The translations under genes were made by a program, and so were the position numbers. Below the pieces are notes generated by a model. That model saw only the letters and a program-made list of their open reading frames with translations. It did no database searches and was not told the DNA's origin. Positions 20,560-28,411 of a stretch of DNA of 64,000 nucleotides are shown here, one piece after another. Positions within the stretch are counted from its first letter, which is position 1, and each line of letters opens with the position of its first letter. The stretch covers positions 1-64,000 of the forward strand of contig NZ_MBEJ01000028.1 of NCBI RefSeq assembly GCF_001953975.1. The letters run 5' to 3'. This stretch comes from Mycobacterium sp. NS-7484 (GTDB lineage: Bacteria; Actinomycetota; Actinomycetes; Mycobacteriales; Mycobacteriaceae).

Positions 20560-22014
20560 TCAGCGGGCCGCGGCGGGCAGATCGGCAGGCGAGGCCAGTT
20601 TTCCGCGGACGGCGGTGGCAGCGGCGACAGCCGGGGAGACCAGGTGGGTCCGGCCGCCCTTGCCCTGTCGGCCTTCGAAATTCCGGTTGGACGTCGAGGC
20701 ACAGCGCTGCTCCGGAGACAGCTGGTCCGGGTTCATCCCAAGACACATCGAGCAGCCGGCCTGACGCCATTCCGCACCGGCGGCGGTGAATATCGCGTCG
20801 AGGCCTTCCGATTCGGCCTGGGCCCGAACCCGCATGGAGCCCGGCACGACCAGCATCCGCACCCCGTCGGCCACCTTGCGGTCACGCAGAACCTCGGCCA
20901 CCACCCGCAGATCCTCGATGCGGCCGTTGGTGCAGGACCCGACGAACACGGTGTCCACGGTGATGTCCCGCATCGCCATCCCGGGGCGCAGATCCATGTA
21001 GGCCAAAGCCTTCTCCGCCGCCTGCCGCTCTCCGTCGTCGCCCATCAACTCCGGATCGGGAACCGATGCGGACAGCGGCACGCCCTGACCCGGATTGGTA
21101 CCCCAGGTCACAAAGGGGCTCAGGGCGGCGGCATCCAGATAGACCTCGGTGTCGAATTCGGCGCCCTCGTCAGTACGCAACTGGCTCCACGCGGCCACGG
21201 CGGCATCCCAATCAGCGCCCGTGGGAGCGTGTGGGCGACCCTTGAGGAACTCGAAGGTGGTCTCGTCAGGGGCGACCATGCCGGCCCGCGCCCCGGCCTC
21301 GATGCTCATGTTGCAGATCGTCATCCGACCTTCCATGGACAGCGCTTCGATGGCGCTGCCCCGGTATTCGATGACATGCCCCTGCCCACCGCCGGTGCCG
21401 ATCTTTGCGATCACCGCCAAGATGATGTCCTTGGCGCTCACCCCGGGCGGCAGCACGCCGTCGACGTTGACCGCCATGGTCTTGAACGGCTTGAGCGGCA
21501 GCGTCTGTGTGGCCATCACATGTTCGACCTCGGAGGTACCGATGCCCATCGCGATGGCGCCGAACGCACCGTGAGTCGAGGTGTGGCTGTCCCCACACAC
21601 CACCGTCATCCCCGGCTGGGTCAGGCCGAGTTGGGGCCCGATGATGTGAACGATGCCCTGTTCGACATCACCCATCGGATGCAGGCGGATACCGAATTCC
21701 TCGCAGTTGCGGCGCAATGTCTCGACCTGCGTGCGTGACACCGGATCGGCGATCGGCTTGTCGATGTCGACCGTGGGGACGTTGTGGTCCTCGGTGGCGA
21801 TCGTCAGATCCGGCCGTCGCACCGGGCGGCCGGCCAACCGCAGACCATCGAAGGCCTGGGGGCTGGTGACCTCGTGCACGAGATGCAGGTCGATGTAGAT
21901 CAGGTCGGGCTCTTTGGCCGCGCCCTCCCCCTCGCCGCGCACCACGACGTGGTCGTCCCAAACCTTTTCGGCCAGGGTGCGAGGCTTTACGGATGTCTGT
22001 GTCGGTTGGTCCAT
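20560..22014 (-). CDS. leuC: 3-isopropylmalate dehydratase large subunit
   Basis: Aconitase-family 4Fe-4S subunit that isomerises 2- to 3-isopropylmalate with LeuD. 484 residues. The cluster ligands are visible in [10 protein letters not shown] (first Cys) and [12 protein letters not shown] (the CxxC pair). Active-site segments include [13 protein letters not shown] and [10 protein letters not shown]. The 118-bp gap to the divergent IclR regulator contains two TCTC/GAGA palindromes likely to control both genes. Confidence 0.96.
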   Translation of the reverse strand: MDQPTQTSVKPRTLAEKVWDDHVVVRGEGEGAAKEPDLIYIDLHLVHEVTSPQAFDGLRLAGRPVRRPDLTIATEDHNVPTVDIDKPIADPVSRTQVETLRRNCEEFGIRLHPMGDVEQGIVHIIGPQLGLTQPGMTVVCGDSHTSTHGAFGAIAMGIGTSEVEHVMATQTLPLKPFKTMAVNVDGVLPPGVSAKDIILAVIAKIGTGGGQGHVIEYRGSAIEALSMEGRMTICNMSIEAGARAGMVAPDETTFEFLKGRPHAPTGADWDAAVAAWSQLRTDEGAEFDTEVYLDAAALSPFVTWGTNPGQGVPLSASVPDPELMGDDGERQAAEKALAYMDLRPGMAMRDITVDTVFVGSCTNGRIEDLRVVAEVLRDRKVADGVRMLVVPGSMRVRAQAESEGLDAIFTAAGAEWRQAGCSMCLGMNPDQLSPEQRCASTSNRNFEGRQGKGGRTHLVSPAVAAATAVRGKLASPADLPAAAR

Positions 22015-22102
22015 CGCTACTTCTCGATTCGATTAACGGCAATGCGGGCTGGCATCAAGAGTCCGCCAGGGCTGGGCGGTACTGTCGTCATCTCGCCTGT
22101 CA

Positions 22103-22138
22103 TCTCACAATGCGAGACGTTAGTATCTCTCTGTGAGA
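22103..22138. promoter_or_regulatory. leuC-IclR intergenic operator pair and promoter
   Basis: Two related palindromes lie here: TCTCACAATGCGAGA at 22103-22117 (one mismatch) and TCTCTGTGAGA at 22128-22138. A -10 TAGTAT at 22121-22126 lies between them, 6 nt before the regulator's GTG start. The second palindrome covers that start codon. On the other strand TAACGT (22117-22122) is a possible leuC -10, so both promoters could be shut by one protein bound here. Confidence 0.6.
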
Positions 22139-22834
22139 AATGATAGCGGCATCGGCGTTCTCGACAAAGCGGTGGGTGTGCTGCACACCGTGGCCGAGTC
22201 ACCTTGCGGGCTGGCCGAACTCTGCGAGCGGACCGGACTCCCCCGAGCGACCGCGCACCGGCTGGCCGCGGGACTCGAAACCCACCGGCTGCTGGCCCGC
22301 GACGGCGACGGCCGCTGGCGCCTCGGCCCGGCACTGACCGAATTGGCCTCGCACGTCAACGATCCGCTGCTGGCCGCCGGGGCCGCGGTGCTGCCCCGGC
22401 TGCGTGAGATCACCGGCGAGAGCGTGCAGTTGTACCGGCGTGAGGGCCAATCACGGGTATGCGTGGTCGCACTGGAACCCCCGGCCGGGCTGCGCGACAC
22501 CGTGCCGGTGGGCACCCATCTGCCGATGACGGCGGGCTCGGGAGCCAAAGTGCTACTTGCCTACGCCGACCCGGCCACCCAGCAGGCGGTGCTGCCGGCC
22601 GCCAAATTCACCGATCGCGCGCTGGCAGAGGTCCGCAAGCGCGGCTGGGCTCAGAGTGCCGCCGAACGTGAGCCAGGCGTGGCCAGCGTCTCGGCGGCGG
22701 TGCGGGACGGCCGTGGCGCCGTGATCGCCGCGGTGTCGGTGTCTGGGCCGATCGACCGCATGGGCCGTCGCCCCGGGGCCCGTTGGGCCGCCGATCTGCT
22801 CGCCGCCGCCGACGCCCTCACCCGTCGACTGTGA
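22133..22834 (+). CDS. IclR-family transcriptional regulator of leuCD
   Basis: 233-residue regulator, orthologue of Rv2989. N-terminal winged helix-turn-helix (GLAELCERTGLPRATAHRLA) and C-terminal IclR effector domain (PMTAGSGAKVLLAYADP, EREPGVASVSAAVRD). In actinobacteria the IclR gene divergent from leuCD (LeuR/NdgR type) controls leucine genes, and the divergent layout here supports that. GTG 22133 has no Shine-Dalgarno sequence but lies 6 nt after a TAGTAT -10, so a leaderless mRNA is likely. One palindrome covers the start codon, suggesting autoregulation. The effector is not known from this sequence. Confidence 0.88.
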   Translation: MRNDSGIGVLDKAVGVLHTVAESPCGLAELCERTGLPRATAHRLAAGLETHRLLARDGDGRWRLGPALTELASHVNDPLLAAGAAVLPRLREITGESVQLYRREGQSRVCVVALEPPAGLRDTVPVGTHLPMTAGSGAKVLLAYADPATQQAVLPAAKFTDRALAEVRKRGWAQSAAEREPGVASVSAAVRDGRGAVIAAVSVSGPIDRMGRRPGARWAADLLAAADALTRRL

Positions 22835-22970
22835 GGCGAATCTCAGTTCACCGCTGACGCATCGGCGCGCCGAGCCCGGTTCGACGCCCAACCCGCCGAG
22901 CGTCACGCCAGAGTGACCTTCGCCACCCACGGTCACTCCACTACCGCGCAGACCCCAAAACCCACACAAC

Positions 22971-23008
22971 GTAGAAGCGCCCAGTTCTCCGGAACTGGGC
23001 GCTTCTAC
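22971..23008 (-). terminator. Hairpin terminator downstream of the tRNA genes
   Basis: A perfect 17-bp inverted repeat (GTAGAAGCGCCCAGTTC and its complement, 4-nt loop) lies 5 nt beyond the 3' end of tRNA-Glu on the minus strand. The run after it on that strand is GTTGTGTGGGTTTTG. It may also act on the converging IclR transcript. The rest of 22835-22970 shows no gene. Confidence 0.75.
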
Positions 23009-23013
23009 TTCTG

Positions 23014-23086
23014 TACCCCCGATGGGATTCGAACCCACGCTACCGCCGTGAGAGGGCGGCGTCCTAGGCCGCTAGACGACGGGGGC
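23014..23086 (-). tRNA. tRNA-Glu (anticodon CTC)
   Basis: A 73-nt cloverleaf reads GCCCCCGTCGTCTAGCGG at its 5' end. The anticodon loop CTCTCAC sits in a GCCGC/GCGGC-type stem, and the T-arm is GTGGGTTCGAATCCCAT. The acceptor closes with CGGGGGT plus discriminator A. CCA is not encoded. It lies just downstream of tRNA-Gln and near gltX, the synthetase that charges it. Confidence 0.95.
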
Positions 23087-23157
23087 TAGAACTTCCGGAT
23101 GGTCAGCATAGCTCAGGCGGTCCTACTCACCTAATCCGGCTGATCCGCTCCGGATGG

Positions 23158-23229
23158 CTGGGGTACCAGGACTCGAACCTAGAATGGCTGAACCAGAATC
23201 AGCTGTGTTGCCAATTACACCATACCCCA
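23158..23229 (-). tRNA. tRNA-Gln (anticodon CTG)
   Basis: A 72-nt cloverleaf with acceptor TGGGGTA/TACCCCA, D-arm TGGTGTAATTGGCAACA, and anticodon stem-loop GCTGA-TTCTGGT-TCAGC. The T-arm contains TAGGTTCGAGTCCTG. In mycobacteria it is first mischarged with Glu by GltX and then amidated by GatCAB. A possible -10 TAGTCT lies at 23317-23322 on the minus strand. Confidence 0.95.
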
Positions 23230-23367
23230 TCAATTGCCCATCACTGCAGGTCAAGGCAATTTCGATCCGATCGGCTCAGCGGGGGCTTCCCCGTTTTGCT
23301 TTTCGGGCCGACGAGCAGACTACCAAAGATTTTGGGCCCGCTTTACCAAGCCCGGCCCTGCCGCGCT

Positions 23368-24834
23368 TCACATCGCGGCGCGGGCGGCCCGCAACCGCGT
23401 CAGGCTGCGATCGGCGCCCAGCAGCTCCATCGACTCGAACAGCGGCGGGCTGATCGTGGCACCGGTGACCGCGACCCGGATCGGCCCGAACGCCTTACGG
23501 GGCTTGAGCTCCAGGCCGTCCAGAAGGGCCGCCTTGAGCGCCGCTTCGATGTTCGCGGTGTTCCACTCCCCGACGCCCTCCAGGGCGCTCAGCGCAGCGT
23601 CCAGGACCGGCGCGGCCTCCGCGCGCAGCTCCTTGCCCGCCGCCTTCTCGTCGATCTCGTACGAGCCGTCGTCGAAGAACTTCAGCAGCCCCCACGCGTC
23701 ACCCAAAACCACGATGCGGGTCTGGATCAGCGCGGCGGCTTCGGCGAATGCGGCGTCGCCCAGACCGGTGTCGTGGCCGTGCGCATCGAGATAGGCGCGC
23801 AATCGGGCGGTGAAATCCTCCGGCGTCAGCAGCCGGATGTGCTCGGCGTTGATCGCGTCGGCCTTCTTCTGGTCGAACCGCGCCGGATTCGAGTTGACAT
23901 CGGCCACGTCGAAAGCGGCCACCATCTCGTCGAGACTGAAGATGTCGTGATCGTCGGCGATGCCCCAACCGAGCAGCGCCAGGTAGTTCAGCAGCCCCTC
24001 GGGCAGGAAGCCGCGGTCGCGGTGCAGGAACAGGTTCGACTGCGGATCGCGCTTGGACAACTTCTTGTTGCCCTCACCGAGAACACTTGGCAAATGCGCG
24101 AATTCGGGGACCCGCTCGGCCACCCCGATCCGCATCAGTGCCCGGTACAGCGCGATCTGGCGCGGTGTCGACGGCATGATGTCCTCGCCGCGCAGGACGT
24201 GGGTGATCTTCATCAGCGCGTCGTCGACCGGATTGACCAAGGTGTACAACGGATCTCCGTTGGCGCGAGTGATCGCGAAATCCGGGACCGAGCCGGCCGG
24301 GAAGCTGACCTGCCCGCGCACCAGATCGTTCCAGGACAGGTCTTCGTCGGGCATGCGCAACCGCAACACCGGCTTACGGCCCTCGGCGGCAAACGCCGCG
24401 CGCTGATCGTCGGTGAGGTCGCGATCGTAATTGTCGTACCCGAGTTTGGGATTGCGCCCCGCCGCCACGTGACGCGCCTCGACCTCTTCTGGCGTCGAGT
24501 ACGCCTCGTACACCTCACCGGCCGCCAGCAGACGGGCGATCACATCCCGGTAGATCTCACTACGCTGCGACTGCCGGTAGGGCTCGTACGGGCCACCGAC
24601 CTCGGGCCCCTCGTCCCAATCCAGGCCCAACCAGCGCAGCGCGTCGAGGATCGCGGCGTAGCTCTCGTCGCTGTCGCGTGCGGCGTCGGTGTCCTCGATC
24701 CGGAAGACGAACGTGCCGCCGGTATGCCGGGCGTACGCCCAGTTGAACAGCGCGGTGCGAACCAGGCCGACGTGCGGGGTGCCGGTCGGAGACGGGCAGA
24801 AACGGACCCTGACCGGACCAGACGGGGATGTCAT
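23368..24834 (-). CDS. gltX: Glutamyl-tRNA synthetase (non-discriminating type expected)
   Basis: Class Ib synthetase, 488 residues. The HIGH-like signature is [15 protein letters not shown] and the KMSKS-like signature KKLSKRD; RIEDTD and [13 protein letters not shown] segments are also typical. Because no glutaminyl-tRNA synthetase is expected in mycobacteria and GatCAB is encoded 20 kb away, it should charge both tRNA-Glu and tRNA-Gln. ATG 24834 is preferred over the adjacent GTG 24837 because GAGGT lies 5 nt before it. The FAH-family gene ends 6-9 bp upstream, so the two are probably one operon. The tRNA genes lie downstream. Confidence 0.95.
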   Translation of the reverse strand: MTSPSGPVRVRFCPSPTGTPHVGLVRTALFNWAYARHTGGTFVFRIEDTDAARDSDESYAAILDALRWLGLDWDEGPEVGGPYEPYRQSQRSEIYRDVIARLLAAGEVYEAYSTPEEVEARHVAAGRNPKLGYDNYDRDLTDDQRAAFAAEGRKPVLRLRMPDEDLSWNDLVRGQVSFPAGSVPDFAITRANGDPLYTLVNPVDDALMKITHVLRGEDIMPSTPRQIALYRALMRIGVAERVPEFAHLPSVLGEGNKKLSKRDPQSNLFLHRDRGFLPEGLLNYLALLGWGIADDHDIFSLDEMVAAFDVADVNSNPARFDQKKADAINAEHIRLLTPEDFTARLRAYLDAHGHDTGLGDAAFAEAAALIQTRIVVLGDAWGLLKFFDDGSYEIDEKAAGKELRAEAAPVLDAALSALEGVGEWNTANIEAALKAALLDGLELKPRKAFGPIRVAVTGATISPPLFESMELLGADRSLTRLRAARAAM

Positions 24835-24843
24835 CACTTACCT

Positions 24844-25620
24844 CTACTTCTGCTTGCGTACAACGGGATTGGTCAGGGTGCCGATGCCTTCGACGGTGAT
24901 GCTGACCGTGTCACCGTCCTCGATCGGGCCGACACCCTCAGGAGTTCCGGTGAGGATCAGGTCGCCCGGCAGCAGCGTCATCACCGCTGACACCCATTCG
25001 ACGATGGCACCGACGTCATGGATCATCAGCGATGTCCGGCTGCGCTGGCGCACTTCCCCGTTCACCTCGGTGCGGATTTCCAGATCCGAGGGATCCAGGC
25101 CGGTGACGATCCACGGACCGACGGGGCAGAAGGTGTCGTGCCCCTTGGCCCGCATCCACTGACCGTCTTTGGCCTGCTGGTCACGTGCGGACACATCGTT
25201 GGCGATCGTGTAGCCGAGGATGTTCTCGGCGGCTCGCGCGGCAGGTACGTCCTTACATGGCCGCCCGATCACGATCGCCAGTTCGCCCTCGTGGTGAACA
25301 GGATTGGCGTCGGCCGGCAGCTGGATCGGCACGTTGGGTCCGATGATCGACGTGTTGGGCTTGAGGAAGATCACCGGATCCTCCGGCGCCACGGCACCCA
25401 TCTCGGCGGCGTGGGCCTCGTAGTTCTTGCCCATGCAGACGACCTTGCTGGCGAGGATCGGCGCCAGCAGCCGGACGTCGGCCAGCGGCCAGCTCCGTCC
25501 CGTGAAGTTGGGGTTGCCGAAGGGATGCTCGGCAATCTCTTTACAGACGGTGTCGGCGCCGTCGCCTTCAACACTGACGAAAGCGACGCCGTCCGGACTG
25601 GCGATTCGACCTAAGCGCAT
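24844..25620 (-). CDS. Fumarylacetoacetate hydrolase-family protein
   Basis: 258-residue member of the FAH family (2-hydroxyhepta-2,4-diene-1,7-dioate isomerase/acylpyruvase type), orthologue of Rv2993c. Metal-binding motifs: HEGELAIVIG, ANDVSARDQQ and TGTPEGVGPI. Such enzymes cleave or tautomerise beta-diketo acids; bacterial members include oxaloacetate tautomerase and acylpyruvases. Which reaction occurs here is not visible. The ATG lies 6 nt after TACCCT with no Shine-Dalgarno sequence, so it is probably leaderless and drives gltX from the same promoter. Confidence 0.85.
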   Translation of the reverse strand: MRLGRIASPDGVAFVSVEGDGADTVCKEIAEHPFGNPNFTGRSWPLADVRLLAPILASKVVCMGKNYEAHAAEMGAVAPEDPVIFLKPNTSIIGPNVPIQLPADANPVHHEGELAIVIGRPCKDVPAARAAENILGYTIANDVSARDQQAKDGQWMRAKGHDTFCPVGPWIVTGLDPSDLEIRTEVNGEVRQRSRTSLMIHDVGAIVEWVSAVMTLLPGDLILTGTPEGVGPIEDGDTVSITVEGIGTLTNPVVRKQK

Positions 25621-25626
25621 TTGTCC

Positions 25627-25632
25627 AGGGTA
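25627..25632 (-). promoter_or_regulatory. -10 box of the FAH-gltX operon (leaderless)
   Basis: TACCCT on the minus strand, 6 nt before the ATG at 25620. Confidence 0.55.
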
Positions 25633-25679
25633 GTGCGCGGCGGTTGACGTCCAGTGCTGACGCCTCCTGTCAGATTTTG

Positions 25680-26858
25680 TCAGTCACCGTCGAACACCGC
25701 GGCGAGGAACGGGGTGGAGTCCGGAATCGACGCCAGCACAGTGCCGGAGTGATCTTCCTCGGGATAGACCTTGAGTGTGACGTCTTGACCGTTGGCCCGT
25801 AGCTGCTCGTCGAGCTGCAGCGACATGTTCGGCGGGACATCATGATCGAGCATCCCGACGCCGAGGAAGATCGGCCGGTCGTAACCGCTGGTCGGTGTGC
25901 CCAGGTAAGCGTCGATCGCTTCCCCCGCACCGGGCAGGGTGGCCAGGGGCGCGCTGAAGTACCCGGTCGGGGTCATACCGGTGAGCTGCTGGTCGAGGTC
26001 CGGCTTACACAACACCTCGGCCTTGTCGACGGCGGCACGGCCCGCCGGGGTGAGCACGCTGTTGATGTCGAGATCGGGACGTGCCTCGCGCAAGCCGGCC
26101 AAGATGTAGCCGGTGTAGCTGTTGGCGGCCGGCCCCAGGTTCGGCGGCAACGCCATGTCGGGCCCGGCCTGCTTGACGACGCTCTCGACGTTGAACGGCG
26201 TTCCCGTGGCCACCACCCCGCGGTAGTCCAGACCGGTGCCCCGGCTGAACTCGGTGGCCCAGCGGGCACTGTTGACCGCGGCACCACCACCCTGGGACTG
26301 CCCCACGATCGCCCACTTGCGCGACAACGGTAGGTCCATCTCGTGCATCGCGATCACCGAATCGACGACGCTGTGGGCGGTCGCCACGCTGTTGAGATAG
26401 CTCATCAGACCGGGTGTGCCCAGCCCGGCATAGTCGGAGCCGACGATGGCGTAGCCCTGATCGAGCCAGTGCGTCAGGTACTCGACATCCCGTTCGCTGC
26501 GCGGTTGCGCGGAGGGGGTGCAATCGTCGCCGAGCCCGACGGTGCCGTGCGCCCATGCGATGGTGGGCCAGCCGCCCGCCGGCGCCTCGCCCCGGGGAAC
26601 GAACACCGCGGCGGTGCTCACGGCGCGCGAATCATGTTGATCGACGGTCGAATACAGGATGCGGTAGGCGCGCTCTGCGCCGGGCACCGACAGCGCGGGA
26701 TCCAACGGCACCGCCTGGATCAGGGTGCCGGCCGGGGGAATCGGCGCGTCGTAGTGGCGGGCATCCAGTCCCGACCAGTTCGGCACCGCCGCTGCTGCGG
26801 TCGGCGCCGCCAGGAATCCACATATGAGTAAGACGATTGCTATCAGCCACAACTTCAC
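25680..26858 (-). CDS. Exported secretory-lipase-family alpha/beta-hydrolase
   Basis: About 392 residues with an N-terminal signal peptide (KLWLIAIVLLICGF, probable cleavage after the AAAA run before VPNW). Alpha/beta-hydrolase core: the nucleophile serine is in GQSQGGGAA, an IAWAHGTVG segment forms the oxyanion region, and VGMLDHDVPP and EEDHSGT supply the probable Asp and His. It resembles the LIP/secretory lipase family. Start: GTG 26858 is favoured over GTG 26864 because a TAGGCT -10 ends 6 nt before it, fitting leaderless translation. Divergent from the MFS gene. The substrate is unknown, probably an ester or lipid outside the cell. Confidence 0.82.
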   Translation of the reverse strand: MKLWLIAIVLLICGFLAAPTAAAAVPNWSGLDARHYDAPIPPAGTLIQAVPLDPALSVPGAERAYRILYSTVDQHDSRAVSTAAVFVPRGEAPAGGWPTIAWAHGTVGLGDDCTPSAQPRSERDVEYLTHWLDQGYAIVGSDYAGLGTPGLMSYLNSVATAHSVVDSVIAMHEMDLPLSRKWAIVGQSQGGGAAVNSARWATEFSRGTGLDYRGVVATGTPFNVESVVKQAGPDMALPPNLGPAANSYTGYILAGLREARPDLDINSVLTPAGRAAVDKAEVLCKPDLDQQLTGMTPTGYFSAPLATLPGAGEAIDAYLGTPTSGYDRPIFLGVGMLDHDVPPNMSLQLDEQLRANGQDVTLKVYPEEDHSGTVLASIPDSTPFLAAVFDGD

Positions 26859-26864
26859 CGGCAC

Positions 26865-26870
26865 AGCCTA
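26865..26870 (-). promoter_or_regulatory. -10 box of the exported lipase gene (leaderless)
   Basis: TAGGCT on the minus strand, 6 nt before GTG 26858. A GTG at 26864 directly abuts the box and so would lie upstream of the likely transcription start. Confidence 0.5.
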
Positions 26871-26944
26871 TGGCAACCGAGACTGGATCTCACATAATGG
26901 AATTCGAGTTCAATATCTTGGGACATCCATGAAACCATGCAGTC

Positions 26945-28135
26945 ATGCCCGTTTCATCGATCGGCACGTTCCGCCGTTGGTCGATGTTGGCGCTCGCACT
27001 CACCGCGACCACATGCGCCAACGTATTCATCAACGGAGCGGCATTCCTCATCCCCACCCTGCATTCCGAGCGAGGTCTGGATCTGGCGAAAGCGGGTCTG
27101 CTGTCGTCGATGCCGAGCTTCGGGCTGGTGCTCACCCTCATCGCCTGGGGATACATCGTCGACCGGTTCGGCGAGCGGATCGTGTTGACGGTCGGCTCGG
27201 CGTTGACCGCCGCGGCGGCGTTCGCGGCGGCCTCAGCCGACTCACTGGTGGCGGTGGGCGCCTTCCTGCTCCTGGGCGGAATGGCCGCGGCCAGTAGCAA
27301 TTCGGCCAGCGGGCGGGTCGTGGTCGGCTGGTTTCCGCCGGAACAGCGTGGGCTGGCGATGGGAATCCGGCAGACGGCAACGCCTCTGGGAGTCGGTTTG
27401 GGCGCGTTGGTCATTCCGCGGCTCGCCGAGTCACACGGGGTGACGACGGCGTTGCTCTTCCCGGCGATCGTGTGCCTTGTCTCGGCGGTGATGTGTGCTG
27501 TCGGCGTGCTGGATCCGCCACGGCCACCCCGCCACGAAGCACCTGCCGAGCACCTGGCCAATCCGTATCGGGGCTCGAACGTGTTGTGGCGCATCCACGC
27601 CGTGTCGGTGCTGCTGGTGGTTCCCCAAGGCATGGTGTGGACATTCACCCTGGTGTGGCTGATGAGCGACCGCGGCTGGTCCGCTGCCTCCGCAGGCACC
27701 TTGGTCACCGTCGCCCAATTGCTCGGCGCGGCCGGCCGAATAGCCGCGGGCCGATGGTCTGATGTGGTGGGCCAACGGCTTCGGCCCATCCGCACCATCG
27801 CGCTGGCGGCCGCAGCGACGATGGCGCTCCTGGCGCTCACCGACTGGCTGGGCTCACCGATCAGTGTCGCGTTGATCGTGATCGCCTCGGTGATCACGGT
27901 GTCCGACAACGGTTTGGCGTTCACGGCGATCGCCGAGATCGCCGGCCCGTTCTGGAGCGGACGCGCGCTGGGGACACAGAACACCAGCCAGCATCTCGCC
28001 ACCGCCAGTTCGGCACCGCTTTTCGGGGCGTTGATCGGCGTGGCCGGTTACCCGGCGGCCTTCGCGGTGTGTGCGTTGTTGCCGTTGTTGGCGGTGCCGC
28101 TGGTGCCGGCGGATCCGGTGCGTGACGAGCGCTGA
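26945..28135 (+). CDS. Major facilitator superfamily transporter
   Basis: 396-residue protein with about 12 hydrophobic segments, orthologue of Rv2994 by position. The MFS loop signature after helix 2 reads GYIVDRFGERIVL, and a second RWSDVVGQRL follows helix 8, marking the two six-helix halves. SASGRVVVGWFPPEQRGLAMGIRQ is the helix 4-5 region. The substrate cannot be read from sequence; M. tuberculosis relatives are annotated as drug or small-molecule exporters. It is divergent from the exported lipase across 86 bp. Downstream lies a decayed helicase fragment, then the orphan gene. Confidence 0.87.
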   Translation: MPVSSIGTFRRWSMLALALTATTCANVFINGAAFLIPTLHSERGLDLAKAGLLSSMPSFGLVLTLIAWGYIVDRFGERIVLTVGSALTAAAAFAAASADSLVAVGAFLLLGGMAAASSNSASGRVVVGWFPPEQRGLAMGIRQTATPLGVGLGALVIPRLAESHGVTTALLFPAIVCLVSAVMCAVGVLDPPRPPRHEAPAEHLANPYRGSNVLWRIHAVSVLLVVPQGMVWTFTLVWLMSDRGWSAASAGTLVTVAQLLGAAGRIAAGRWSDVVGQRLRPIRTIALAAAATMALLALTDWLGSPISVALIVIASVITVSDNGLAFTAIAEIAGPFWSGRALGTQNTSQHLATASSAPLFGALIGVAGYPAAFAVCALLPLLAVPLVPADPVRDER

Positions 28136-28225
28136 GGCGCTGACGTCTCCGGCCTCCGAGTCACACGCATCACTACAGCATCCGGTGAGCGGACATTACC
28201 CACTCTGAAAACCTGATATCACCGG

Positions 28226-28400
28226 CGATACCACTTCGCCGAAGCCCGCAACACCGTCGCCATCTCCACGCGGGAACTCGGGATCGACGTCGGCGACCTC
28301 GATCCGCACCGTCGCATCGTTCCTGCAACGGCTCGGTCGCACCGGCCGACGTCCGGACGCCACCCGCAGCTGTCTTTTCCTTGCCGCCGATTGTCGGAGC
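28226..28400 (+). pseudogene. Decayed fragment of a superfamily 2 DNA helicase
   Basis: Two pieces of one helicase motor survive in different frames. The first (28226 on) reads FAEARNTV then STRELGIDVGDLD, matching motif V. The second (28302 on) reads TVASFLQRLGRTGRR then CLFLAAD, matching motif VI (QRxGRxGR). They are joined after a deletion of about ten codons that also shifts the frame. No start and no upstream motor motifs are present, so the piece is a relic of a larger gene. It fills most of the 28136-28411 gap; the first 90 bases show nothing recognisable. Confidence 0.75.
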
Positions 28401-28411
28401 CGCGTGCCACG

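Noticed and set aside
20530..21738. Long plus-strand reading frame of 402 codons across leuC/leuD
   Set aside because: It is antisense to leuC, whose Fe-S and active-site motifs are clear. The translation is low-complexity Arg/His/Gly-rich and matches no family.
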